15,618 bases of DNA from an uncultured Oscillospiraceae bacterium (GCA_900543395.1 UQQT01000049.1:1-15618); one strand, 5' to 3'; positions 8,820-14,214 are shown, numbered from the stretch's first letter. The notes: generated by a model from the letters alone, not told the origin. Numbers and translations: made by a program.

Positions 8820-8837
8820 TATTCAAACTGTTCAAAT
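8820..8837 (-). repeat. Pair of adjacent variant DnaA-box-like 9-mers
   Basis: Two abutting 9-mers, ATTTGAACA (8829-8837) and GTTTGAATA (8820-8828) on the minus strand, touch the triplet run. Close box pairs next to trios are the essential arrangement in B. subtilis. Assignment as DnaA sites is inference. Confidence 0.45.
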
Positions 8838-8905
8838 CTAAAATATCCCTTTGTTTTTCAACGCTTTACCCCTGTTTTTTTTAGACCCTGTCAACGATTA
8901 AAACA

Positions 8906-8914
8906 AGTTCAAAA
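8906..8914 (-). repeat. Variant DnaA-box-like 9-mer
   Basis: TTTTGAACT on the minus strand, one base from the TTTTGAACA consensus of this region and in the same orientation as the other copies in the gap. Confidence 0.4.
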
Positions 8915-8918
8915 CACG

Positions 8919-8986
8919 AAGTTTTGATTTGTCTGTTTTTTGCCGAAAAACCGCGGTTTAAAAACCGATGTTCAAAATCAAAACTT
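8919..8986. repeat. 12-bp inverted repeat enclosing a palindrome in the origin gap
   Basis: AAGTTTTGATTT (8919-8930) and its exact reverse complement AAATCAAAACTT (8975-8986) flank a segment that contains the 12-bp perfect palindrome AAACCGCGGTTT (8948-8959) and a second AAAAACCG copy. Such symmetry could bind a dimeric regulator of initiation. No specific protein is implied. Confidence 0.5.
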
Positions 8987-8994
8987 GTTCAAAA
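8969..8994 (-). repeat. Two exact TTTTGAACA 9-mers, 17 bp apart
   Basis: Exact copies lie at 8969-8977 and 8986-8994, both on the dnaA sense strand, just after the dnaA stop codon. The 9-mer fits the relaxed DnaA box TTWTNCACA at every position except the sixth (A for C). Confidence 0.5.
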
Positions 8995-9028
8995 CTTTTA
9001 AGGTAAAAAAAATATAAGATTTAACCCT

Positions 9029-10435
9029 TTATCCGCCGTTTCTGAAGTTGTTTATAAGAGAATGAACGCTCGTTTTGTACGTCGGGTCCTTCTTTATACG
9101 CTCCTCGACAACGTCTATCGAATGTTTTATCGTCGAATGTTTCTTTCCGCCGAAATAGCTTCCGATATTTTCGAGCGAAACGCCCGTGACCTCTCTTATA
9201 ATGTATATGGCTTCGTTTCTTGCGTTCTTTATATTAGCGTCTCTCTTTTCGGACGTTACGTCCTCTTTCGTCGTGTCGTATTTGTCCGCTATCTCCTCGA
9301 TAATTTCCTCTACAACGGTCGATACGGGGCGGGTGTCGGTCGCTATATCCTTTATAATGTCCTGTATAAGAGACATTGTCGGCTCGATTCCGTGAAGCGA
9401 CTGCATTGCCGCGATCTTCTTTACTGTGCCTTCTATCTGTCTTATATTGTCCTTGATTTTTTCGGCTATGTAATTGGTTATCTGGGGCGAAAGTCTTAAT
9501 CCTAAATCCTCCGCTTTCTTAATAACGATAGCCGTTCTCGTCTCAATGTCGGGAGAGTGAATGTCCGCTGTCAGTCCGCTTTCGAATCGTGTTTTGATTC
9601 GCTCGTCAAGGTTCTCTATTTCCTTGGGAGGACGGTCGGATGTGAGAACTATCTGCTTGCCGTTGTTTACAAGCTCGTTGAACGTGTGGAAGAATTCCTC
9701 CTGTGTGGAAACCTTCTTTTTAATAAATTGTATATCGTCTATAAAAAGAGCGTCGACGTTTCTGTACTTTTCTCTGAACGCCGCCATGTCCTTATTCGTT
9801 ATACACGCGATAAATTCGTTCATGAACTTTTCACTCGTCGTATATAATATATTGATTCCGGGGTTTCTCTTTTTAAACTGGTCGCGTATTGCGAGCATTA
9901 AGTGGGTTTTTCCCAGTCCGCTCCTGCCGTATATAAATAAAGGATTATATACCGCGCCCGGCTGCGAGGTCGCGACTCTCCACGACGCGGCGTGAGCGTA
10001 CTTGTTCGACTCGCCGACTATGAAGTTATCAAACGTGTAGCTCGTCATGTACGGAGTGAATGAGCTTTCCTCCTGTGTAAAAGAGTCGGTATGAACCGTT
10101 TCTTTCTTTTCGGGTTCCTCGGGCTTTGTCTCCGTTTTTTCGGGTTCGGGCTTTGTCTCCGCCTTTTTCTTTTCGTTTTCAAGAATTGTCGGGTCTACCT
10201 CGAACGTGATGTCTATGTCGAATCCGAGCGTCTCTTCGAACGCCTTTTTAAAAGTGTCCGCAAATTTGTTTTTAAGTATCGAATTTCTGAATTCGTTGCA
10301 TGAAACTATCGTGACCGTTCCGTCGCTGTATCTTGCGTCGGAAATCGTCATAATCCACGACTTGTATGAAGTTTCGGACATTGTGTTTCTGCAGTATTCG
10401 CAGACCTCTCTCCATACTTCCTCAAAAGATTCCAT
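9029..10435 (-). CDS. dnaA: Chromosomal replication initiator DnaA with altered recognition helix
   Basis: DnaA is the AAA+ protein that binds origin boxes and opens the duplex. The 468-residue product has all domains: domain I (1-80, interaction), a Glu/Lys/Pro-rich linker (about 85-125), the ATPase with Walker A GRSGLGKT (170-177), Walker B ALFIDDIQF (229-237) and the arginine-finger region RIKTRFESGL (279-288), and the C-terminal DNA-binding domain. The recognition helix is unusual. The nearly invariant GGRDHTTV is GGKKHSTI (429-436), so the base-contacting aspartate is lysine. The conserved PRQ motif upstream reads ARN (405-407) with its arginine kept. The repeated 9-mers downstream are unusual in parallel. 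The start at 10435 follows a modest GGAAAGGG site and a leader of about 180 bases. Confidence 0.97.
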   Translation of the reverse strand: MESFEEVWREVCEYCRNTMSETSYKSWIMTISDARYSDGTVTIVSCNEFRNSILKNKFADTFKKAFEETLGFDIDITFEVDPTILENEKKKAETKPEPEKTETKPEEPEKKETVHTDSFTQEESSFTPYMTSYTFDNFIVGESNKYAHAASWRVATSQPGAVYNPLFIYGRSGLGKTHLMLAIRDQFKKRNPGINILYTTSEKFMNEFIACITNKDMAAFREKYRNVDALFIDDIQFIKKKVSTQEEFFHTFNELVNNGKQIVLTSDRPPKEIENLDERIKTRFESGLTADIHSPDIETRTAIVIKKAEDLGLRLSPQITNYIAEKIKDNIRQIEGTVKKIAAMQSLHGIEPTMSLIQDIIKDIATDTRPVSTVVEEIIEEIADKYDTTKEDVTSEKRDANIKNARNEAIYIIREVTGVSLENIGSYFGGKKHSTIKHSIDVVEERIKKDPTYKTSVHSLINNFRNGG

Positions 10436-10591
10436 TAACCGTTTCCCTTTCCTTTTCCTCGTCTGTCCGCGTCCGATATTGAAAAGACGTTTTTTTGCCC
10501 TGAATTTCGAAAAATCGTCTCCGACGCGTAATAATCATGTTTTTGCCGTCAGGTATGATTTATTACTTTGTATATAAAAATGTCTCCTGCC

Positions 10592-10604
10592 GCGTTTAAA
10601 ACGC
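10592..10604. repeat. Palindrome in the dnaA leader, just after the predicted transcription start
   Basis: GCGTTTAAAACGC is a 13-bp near-palindrome with 6-bp arms about 11-23 bases downstream of the predicted dnaA start site, where a repressor would block transcription. It could also be a small RNA hairpin. No regulator is identified. Confidence 0.4.
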
Positions 10605-10621
10605 ATTTTCACACATACTAC

Positions 10622-10650
10622 ATTTTAACACGAAAATAATAATTAATCAA
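10622..10650 (-). promoter_or_regulatory. Predicted dnaA promoter
   Basis: On the minus strand, TTGATT (10650-10645), a 17-base spacer and TAAAAT (10627-10622) form a good sigma-A promoter, strengthened by TG one base before the -10. Transcription should start near 10615, leaving about 180 bases of untranslated leader. Confidence 0.7.
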
Positions 10651-10895
10651 TACGCATATAAACAAAATATTTAAATATACCCGATTTTTACATTCTATCA
10701 TGCTGCAAAGACTTGTTTTGCCGAGCGTTATGATATTATTTTCTCCGAAACATTCTGAATATCTGATTTTGATTGTGTTTCGTGAGATTTATATATTATA
10801 GTATATATTTTTTATTTCCGTAATCCCTGCGGATATATGATGATTTGGTGAGATGTTATTTTTATTATATTTTGTCGAAATTTTTATATAAACTC
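10651..10895. other. AT-rich gene-free stretch between divergent promoters
   Basis: About 245 bp lie between the dnaA promoter and the promoter of the small peptide locus. I find no open frame with a ribosome binding site, no canonical DnaA box and no TTTTGAACA copy. It is very AT-rich, with a short TCCG...CGGA inverted repeat near 10817-10833 and an extended -10 look-alike TGATATTAT at 10731-10739. It might be a second origin lobe, as in bipartite Firmicute origins, but the sequence gives no direct sign of that. Confidence 0.4.
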
Positions 10896-10924
10896 TTTAC
10901 AAAATATATTTTTTACCGTAAAAT
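10896..10924 (+). promoter_or_regulatory. Predicted promoter of the small peptide mRNA
   Basis: TTTACA (10896-10901), a 17-base spacer and TAAAAT (10919-10924) match the sigma-A consensus well. Transcription would start near 10931, giving a leader of about 130 bases before the peptide start codon. The leader opens with a hairpin of CGCGAAT and ATTCGTG. Confidence 0.7.
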
Positions 10925-10977
10925 AAAAAAAGTCCGCGAATAATAATATATTCGTGAACCCCGGAGTTGTCTATAAA

Positions 10978-11057
10978 CGGTAGGCGGTTTACCCTTTTTT
11001 TTCATTTGTGAAAAGAGGGAATTTGCTCTCTTTTCTTTAAAATGAAAGGAGGGTGAT
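10978..11057 (+). promoter_or_regulatory. Leader able to mask the toxin ribosome binding site
   Basis: An anti-Shine-Dalgarno tract ACCCTTTTTTTTC (10991-11003) can pair with GAAAGGAGGGT (11044-11054), the ribosome binding site itself. Competing hairpins are available: GAAAAGAG with CTCTTTTC around 11010-11036, and CCCTTTT with AAAAGAGGG. GGCGGTT (10983-10989) is complementary to AACCGCC right after the stop codon (11134-11140), allowing long-range 5'-3' closure. Full-length but untranslatable mRNAs of this kind are typical of type I toxins. Pairings were drawn by eye. Confidence 0.55.
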
Positions 11058-11060
11058 ATT

Positions 11061-11135
11061 ATGGCAGATGCTGCTTTATTTTTGGCTGTTTTATTACTTT
11101 TAGTAATAACTATCTACATAATAATAAAAAAATAA
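11061..11135 (+). CDS. 24-residue hydrophobic peptide, probable type I toxin
   Basis: The peptide is MADAALFLAVLLLLVITIYIIIKK: a single predicted membrane helix (about residues 4-22) with a short acidic start and two C-terminal lysines. It is preceded by AAAGGAGGGTGAT (11045-11057), an almost perfect match to the 16S 3' end with 8 bases of spacing. It has its own promoter and a 130-base structured leader, and its 3' end overlaps a convergent antisense RNA with consensus promoter and terminator. Size, hydrophobicity, lysine tail and antisense arrangement together resemble the TxpA/Fst type of membrane toxins, although I do not recognise the exact sequence. It lies between dnaA and rsmG. It could instead be a harmless membrane micropeptide. 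Confidence 0.75.
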   Translation: MADAALFLAVLLLLVITIYIIIKK

Positions 11136-11171
11136 CCGCCCGCATATATCCCTGAAAGCGACGGTTATTTT
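11122..11171 (-). terminator. Terminator of the antisense RNA, overlapping the peptide stop codon
   Basis: On the minus strand AAAATAACCG (from 11171) and CGGTTATTTT (to 11129) form a perfect 10-bp stem with a 23-base loop, followed by a run of T to about 11122. The same stem forms in the sense mRNA, where the T-run is part of the 3' arm, so it may work in both directions. Confidence 0.75.
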
Positions 11172-11214
11172 AATAACTGCTAAGGGATAAATCGTCTATC
11201 GGACAGCTCCCTGT
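11127..11214 (-). ncRNA. Predicted antisense antitoxin RNA, about 85-90 nt
   Basis: The RNA would start near 11214 and end at the T-run near 11127. It covers the 3' untranslated part of the peptide mRNA and its last codons. Its promoter has perfect consensus hexamers and its end is a strong intrinsic terminator. The 5' half can fold by GGGA with TCCC. The convergent, tail-to-tail overlap is the layout of txpA/ratA in B. subtilis. Existence of the transcript is inferred from promoter plus terminator. Confidence 0.7.
11147..11189 (+). terminator. Nested 3' hairpins of the peptide mRNA
   Basis: TATCCCT (11147-11153) pairs with AGGGATA (11183-11189), and inside it GTTATTTTAATAAC (11164-11177) is self-complementary. 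This may end or stabilise the sense mRNA and offers loops for first contact with the antisense RNA. Confidence 0.4.
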
Positions 11215-11220
11215 ATCTAT

Positions 11221-11249
11221 ATTATATATGATAAAAATGCTTTTGTCAA
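11221..11249 (-). promoter_or_regulatory. Perfect consensus promoter of the antisense RNA
   Basis: On the minus strand TTGACA (11249-11244), a 17-base spacer and TATAAT (11226-11221) match the sigma-A consensus at all twelve positions. A second TTGACA lies 14 bases upstream (11263-11258). An antitoxin RNA is expected to be made in excess of the toxin mRNA, which fits. Confidence 0.85.
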
Positions 11250-11318
11250 TATTTATTTGTCAATATATGGGTAAAAAATTTTTTTATATTACATATTATT
11301 ATAAAACAGAGGTTTTTT

Positions 11319-12032
11319 ATGTTTATTTCACGTGAATTACTCCTTTCTTCAGCGTCTTTCTTCGGAGTTGAATTAACCGATGATCAGGTCGATATGTTCG
11401 ATTCATACGCTGTTATGCTTCGCGATTATAACGAAAAGGTTAATCTGACAGCCATTACCGATCCCGACGGTATTGTTATAAAGCATTTTGCCGATTCTCT
11501 TGCGCTGTTTAAGTACGCCGAGATTAAGAACGGTATTAAGATTGCAGATGTCGGTACGGGCGCCGGCTTCCCGGGTTCCGCTCTCCTTATTGCCGATAAT
11601 TCACTCAAAGTCACCATGTTTGACGCGGTTAATAAGAAGCTTGATTTTATTAGATTCGCCCTTAGTGAACTCGGACTTTCCGCCGATGTTGCCCATATCA
11701 GAGCCGAGGATGCCGGCAGAAAAAAAGAATACCGTGAGAGCTTCGATTTGGTTACCGCTCGTGCTGTCGCTCAGCTTCGCGTTCTTTCGGAGTACTGCGT
11801 ACCTCTCGTAAAGGTCGGAGGTGTTTTTGCGTCTATGAAAGGCGAGATTTCCGACGAGGAAAAACAGACCGGTCTGTCCGCTCTTAATAATATCGGGATG
11901 AAAATATATGATACCGTAAGCTATAATATTCCTACCGGCGAAGCGAGAAATATATTTTTATCAAAAAAGATATCGCATACTTCGCCGAAATATCCGCGTA
12001 ACACTGCTCAAATATCAAAAAAGCCCCTTTAA
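11319..12032 (+). CDS. rsmG: 16S rRNA (guanine-N7)-methyltransferase RsmG
   Basis: RsmG (GidB) methylates N7 of G527 in the 530 loop of 16S rRNA using S-adenosylmethionine; its loss gives low-level streptomycin resistance. The 237-residue product has the family motifs in order: RDYNEKVNLTAI (about 34-45), HFADSL, the SAM-binding IADVGTGAGFPG (74-85), LDFIR, DLVTARAVAQL and the C-terminal KYPRN with a lysine-rich end. AGAGG lies upstream of ATG 11319. The mnmE-mnmG genes that normally precede it are missing here and the peptide locus stands in their place. The start region contains a parS/Noc-site-like palindrome (11323-11338). Confidence 0.96.
   Translation: MFISRELLLSSASFFGVELTDDQVDMFDSYAVMLRDYNEKVNLTAITDPDGIVIKHFADSLALFKYAEIKNGIKIADVGTGAGFPGSALLIADNSLKVTMFDAVNKKLDFIRFALSELGLSADVAHIRAEDAGRKKEYRESFDLVTARAVAQLRVLSEYCVPLVKVGGVFASMKGEISDEEKQTGLSALNNIGMKIYDTVSYNIPTGEARNIFLSKKISHTSPKYPRNTAQISKKPL
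11323..11338. other. Hybrid parS/Noc-site-like palindrome inside rsmG
   Basis: TATTTCACGTGAATTA matches parS (TGTTTCACGTGAAACA) at 13 of 16 positions. Its outer bases instead match the Noc site TATTTCCCGGGAAATA. It covers codons 2-7 of rsmG. Binding by ParB or Noc is possible but unproven. Confidence 0.4.
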
Positions 12033-12144
12033 CTGCAAAATAATTTAAAATTTTATATACTAAATTCCCTAAATTTTACAAATCTGATGTGTTATTATCT
12101 GTATCGAAATAACATATCGGATTATTTTTTAAGGGGGTTTTTTA
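12033..12144 (+). promoter_or_regulatory. rsmG-noc spacer with promoter candidate and long-range inverted repeat
   Basis: An extended -10, TGTTATTAT (12090-12098), marks a possible noc promoter with a poor -35. AAAAAAGCCCCTTTAA at the rsmG end (12017-12032) is nearly complementary to TTAAGGGGGTTTTTT (12129-12143), which contains the noc ribosome binding site. In read-through mRNA the site could be masked. GTTATT with AATAAC (about 12091-12113) gives a further small hairpin. Confidence 0.4.
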
Positions 12145-12963
12145 TTGATTTTCAGAAACAGAAATTCGGAGTGCATCATTTATGTTTCGCCTTATAATAT
12201 AGAGCCTAATCCGTATCAGCCGAGAAAGAATTTCGACTATGATTCACTGTATTCTCTTTCAGAATCGATAAAAAGCAGCGGAGTTTTACAGCCCCTTATC
12301 GTCCGAGATTTAGGTAATAATTCGTACGAATTGATTTCCGGTGAAAGACGTTTGCGCGCCTCTAAAATTGCGGGACTTTCTGTTGTTCCCTGTCTTGTAA
12401 AGAACGTTGATGTTAAGGACAGTGCAATGTTTGCAATACTTGAAAATTTACAGAGAGAGGATCTTAATTTTTTTGAAGAAGCCGAATCCCTGCTTAAATT
12501 AATGCAAGATTTCGGTTTTACCCAGTCCGATATAGGCAAAAAACTCGGTAAAAGCCAGTCGTCCTTATCAAATAAAATAAGACTTCTGAAAATCCCCGCA
12601 GATTTAAGAGTTGTTATTATTGAAAATGCATTGACAGAACGCCATGCCCGCACCTTAATAAAACTCGGCGATACGGATATTATGAAAAAGGCACTTAAAT
12701 ATATTATTGAAAATAAATTAAATGTCTCGCAGACCGAGAAATATATTGAGTCTCTTTTAAACGATAGTAAATCGGTTTCGAATAAACCTAAGCTTCGTAT
12801 GCTTACAGATGTCAGACTTTTTATCAATTCTATTACGCAGGCGGTTAATACAATGACTGACGCCGGAATTGACGCAGACTTAAAACGCACCGAAGACGAG
12901 AACCGTATATATTTTACCGTTACGATAGATAAATCAAAAAAGGTTTATAATTCAGTTTCATAA
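12145..12963 (+). CDS. noc: Nucleoid occlusion protein Noc (ParB-like CTPase)
   Basis: Noc spreads from specific DNA sites as a CTP-gated clamp and keeps the division septum off the nucleoid. The 272-residue protein has the CTP motifs GVLQPLIV (46-53) and GERRLRA (66-72), ENLQRED (100-106), and a helix-turn-helix (about 125-150). It carries residues reported to define Noc rather than ParB specificity: SQS, NKI, RLLK and TERHAR (Q, K, K, R at the four switch positions). The C-terminal LNVSQTEKYIESLL also resembles Noc. Noc normally follows rsmG, as here. The TTG start is supported by AAGGGGG seven bases upstream. Only about 12 residues precede the conserved core, so the N-terminal amphipathic membrane helix known in B. 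subtilis Noc is short or absent. No parA or second parB follows. A ParB role cannot be excluded. Confidence 0.8.
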   Translation: MIFRNRNSECIIYVSPYNIEPNPYQPRKNFDYDSLYSLSESIKSSGVLQPLIVRDLGNNSYELISGERRLRASKIAGLSVVPCLVKNVDVKDSAMFAILENLQREDLNFFEEAESLLKLMQDFGFTQSDIGKKLGKSQSSLSNKIRLLKIPADLRVVIIENALTERHARTLIKLGDTDIMKKALKYIIENKLNVSQTEKYIESLLNDSKSVSNKPKLRMLTDVRLFINSITQAVNTMTDAGIDADLKRTEDENRIYFTVTIDKSKKVYNSVS

Positions 12964-12979
12964 GTGATTCGTCACTTTT
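12962..12979 (+). terminator. UUCG hairpin on the noc stop codon
   Basis: AAGTGA, loop TTCG, TCACTTTT forms a 6-bp hairpin with a stable tetraloop that begins inside the stop codon and ends in four T. It is a modest intrinsic terminator or 3' protector. Confidence 0.5.
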
Positions 12980-13018
12980 GAATATATGCCCATATCTTTC
13001 TCTTTCACACCCACATCC

Positions 13019-13058
13019 GACAGAAAGCGACGAGTCGTTCGATTCGCCGCTTTTTGTC
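13019..13058 (+). terminator. Terminator-like hairpin between convergent genes
   Basis: GACAGAAAGCG (13019-13029) and CGCTTTTTGTC (13048-13058) pair over 11 bp with one G-T pair, and an inner CGA/TCG extends the stem. The T-run lies in the 3' arm. It sits between noc and the convergent ATPase gene, so it may act for both. Confidence 0.6.
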
Positions 13059-13068
13059 ATTATATAAA

Positions 13069-13084
13069 TGTTTCACGTGAAACA
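13069..13084. other. parS: Perfect parS site abutting the ATPase stop codon
   Basis: TGTTTCACGTGAAACA is an exact match to the bacterial parS consensus, the loading site of ParB for chromosome segregation. It ends one base before the ATPase stop codon. Confidence 0.95.
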
Positions 13085-14152
13085 TTAGGTTATTATTGTT
13101 TTTATGACTTCGTCCGTGTAAACGTTTAATTTGTCAAAGTCCATTGCTTCAATATAATTCGATTCCAATTTATCATGCAGTTCTTTTGCTTTCTTTAAAT
13201 GCTCCGAGGCAGTATTGAGCGCGTTAAACCTCGCCTTTAATGCGGATTTAAGAGTCTCGCTCTCCCCCGCCGTTATGGTTTTATAAAATCTTGAGGTATG
13301 AATGCATTTATTATCAGTATCAATATTAAAACCGTAGTTATCTGTCACGTATGCTTTCTTTATTTCGGGTATTATAATATGTTCACACGTATTTAACGGA
13401 TCGATAAATGATTTACATTTAATTATGTCTTTTCTCTGCCTTGAATAGAATGATGCCATTTCATTAACTATTATCGGGGCTAAAACTGAGTAATCATCTT
13501 TAAATACCGTAATATCGTCGCATTGGTCATATAATGAATCCTTATGAAATACTATTCCTTTCGGAGTTAACGCGTCAATTAACCTTGTTTTAATTATAGG
13601 TGTATTATTTATATTTGTTTCAGACGCGTTCTTTCTCATTTCTCTTAATATAAATCTCTTCAGCTTTGCCGTATCTGTATTATTTAAAACCGTTCTGCTT
13701 ATTTCACTCTGAATTATCTGCCCGGCTTTAATATATCTGACGCATTTCGCATGTTCGGCGGATATTAATGTGGAATATTTAATAATTTCTTCTCTGTTTT
13801 TCTTTAATATATTCTTATTCCAATAATCGTTTAATATAATCAGATGTTCGACTGCTCCGGGAAACTTAGGTTCCAGAACGTGCGGAGGCGTGCCGTCTGC
13901 TATCGCAATTTTCATTTTATTAAATATTACTCCGTCGAGGCTTTCGGGATCCGATGAACAGTATATCTTTTCATATTCGGCTCCCCTTTTATCCGCCCTG
14001 TCGCACAGCTTTTTCATCAGCGTTGACTTTCCTGTTCCCGGACCTCCTTTTATTATATACAAAGTCCAACCGTCGTAAGGGTCGAATAACTCATTAAAAA
14101 GAGAAATAAAACCGTCCGCACTGTTACATCCTAAAAAATAACTTTGAGACAT
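13085..14152 (-). CDS. P-loop ATPase with a degenerate second half (PRK06851-like)
   Basis: The 355-residue protein has a clear Walker A, GGPGTGKST, at about residues 36-44 (TLYIIKGGPGTGKSTLMKKL). The second half repeats the first: the stretch from YIIKGGPGTGKS through CSSDP to VIFNKMKIAIAD lines up with TVFKDDYSVLAP through FIDP to IIIPEIKKAYVTD, but the second Walker A has been lost. A coiled, lysine-rich end follows (AFNALNTASEHLKKAKELHDKLE). I believe this is the family listed as PRK06851, found in spore formers and of unknown function, but I am working from memory. GGGAGG precedes ATG 14152. The gene points against the likely replication fork and is bracketed by two perfect parS sites. 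No substrate is suggested by the sequence. Confidence 0.8.
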   Translation of the reverse strand: MSQSYFLGCNSADGFISLFNELFDPYDGWTLYIIKGGPGTGKSTLMKKLCDRADKRGAEYEKIYCSSDPESLDGVIFNKMKIAIADGTPPHVLEPKFPGAVEHLIILNDYWNKNILKKNREEIIKYSTLISAEHAKCVRYIKAGQIIQSEISRTVLNNTDTAKLKRFILREMRKNASETNINNTPIIKTRLIDALTPKGIVFHKDSLYDQCDDITVFKDDYSVLAPIIVNEMASFYSRQRKDIIKCKSFIDPLNTCEHIIIPEIKKAYVTDNYGFNIDTDNKCIHTSRFYKTITAGESETLKSALKARFNALNTASEHLKKAKELHDKLESNYIEAMDFDKLNVYTDEVIKTIIT

Positions 14153-14214
14153 AATAGAATCCTCCCGAATTAATATTACATAATATATTATTCAAGAATT
14201 TTAAAAGTGTTACA

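Larger units (their letters stand above)
8751..9028. other. oriC: Putative replication origin core (dnaA-dnaN intergenic region)
   Basis: This gap corresponds to the unwinding region of Firmicute origins, downstream of dnaA and upstream of dnaN. Reading in the dnaA direction it holds repeated 9-mers related to TTTTGAACA (8986-8994, 8969-8977, 8906-8914, 8829-8837, and a weaker adjacent one at 8820-8828). A run of NNG triplets follows at 8798-8815, then an AT-rich block (8766-8790). That order of boxes, trios and AT-rich DNA matches the B. subtilis layout. No canonical TTATCCACA box is visible. The function is inferred from position and layout; binding is untested. Confidence 0.7.

Noticed and set aside
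8623..8835. 70-residue open frame on the minus strand across the dnaN start
   Set aside because: It runs through the origin elements in a different frame from dnaN and lacks a ribosome binding site.
9062..9995. Open frames on the plus strand of 145 and 144 residues
   Set aside because: Both mirror dnaA codons; the reverse strand encodes a complete DnaA with all motifs.
8751..11318. Canonical DnaA boxes TTATCCACA or TGTGGATAA
   Set aside because: None found by eye on either strand of the non-coding parts. TTATCCGCC at 9029 is only the end of dnaA coding sequence.
11568..11579. Noc binding site at TTCCCGGGTTC in rsmG
   Set aside because: Only half of the palindrome matches, and it overlaps the conserved SAM-binding codons (GFPG).
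12237..12890. 217-residue open frame on the minus strand
   Set aside because: Antisense to noc, serine/leucine-rich, no ribosome binding site, no family resemblance.
12145..12963. Calling the gene parB (spo0J)
   Set aside because: The helix-turn-helix has the Noc switch residues and the gene directly follows rsmG without parA, so noc fits better.
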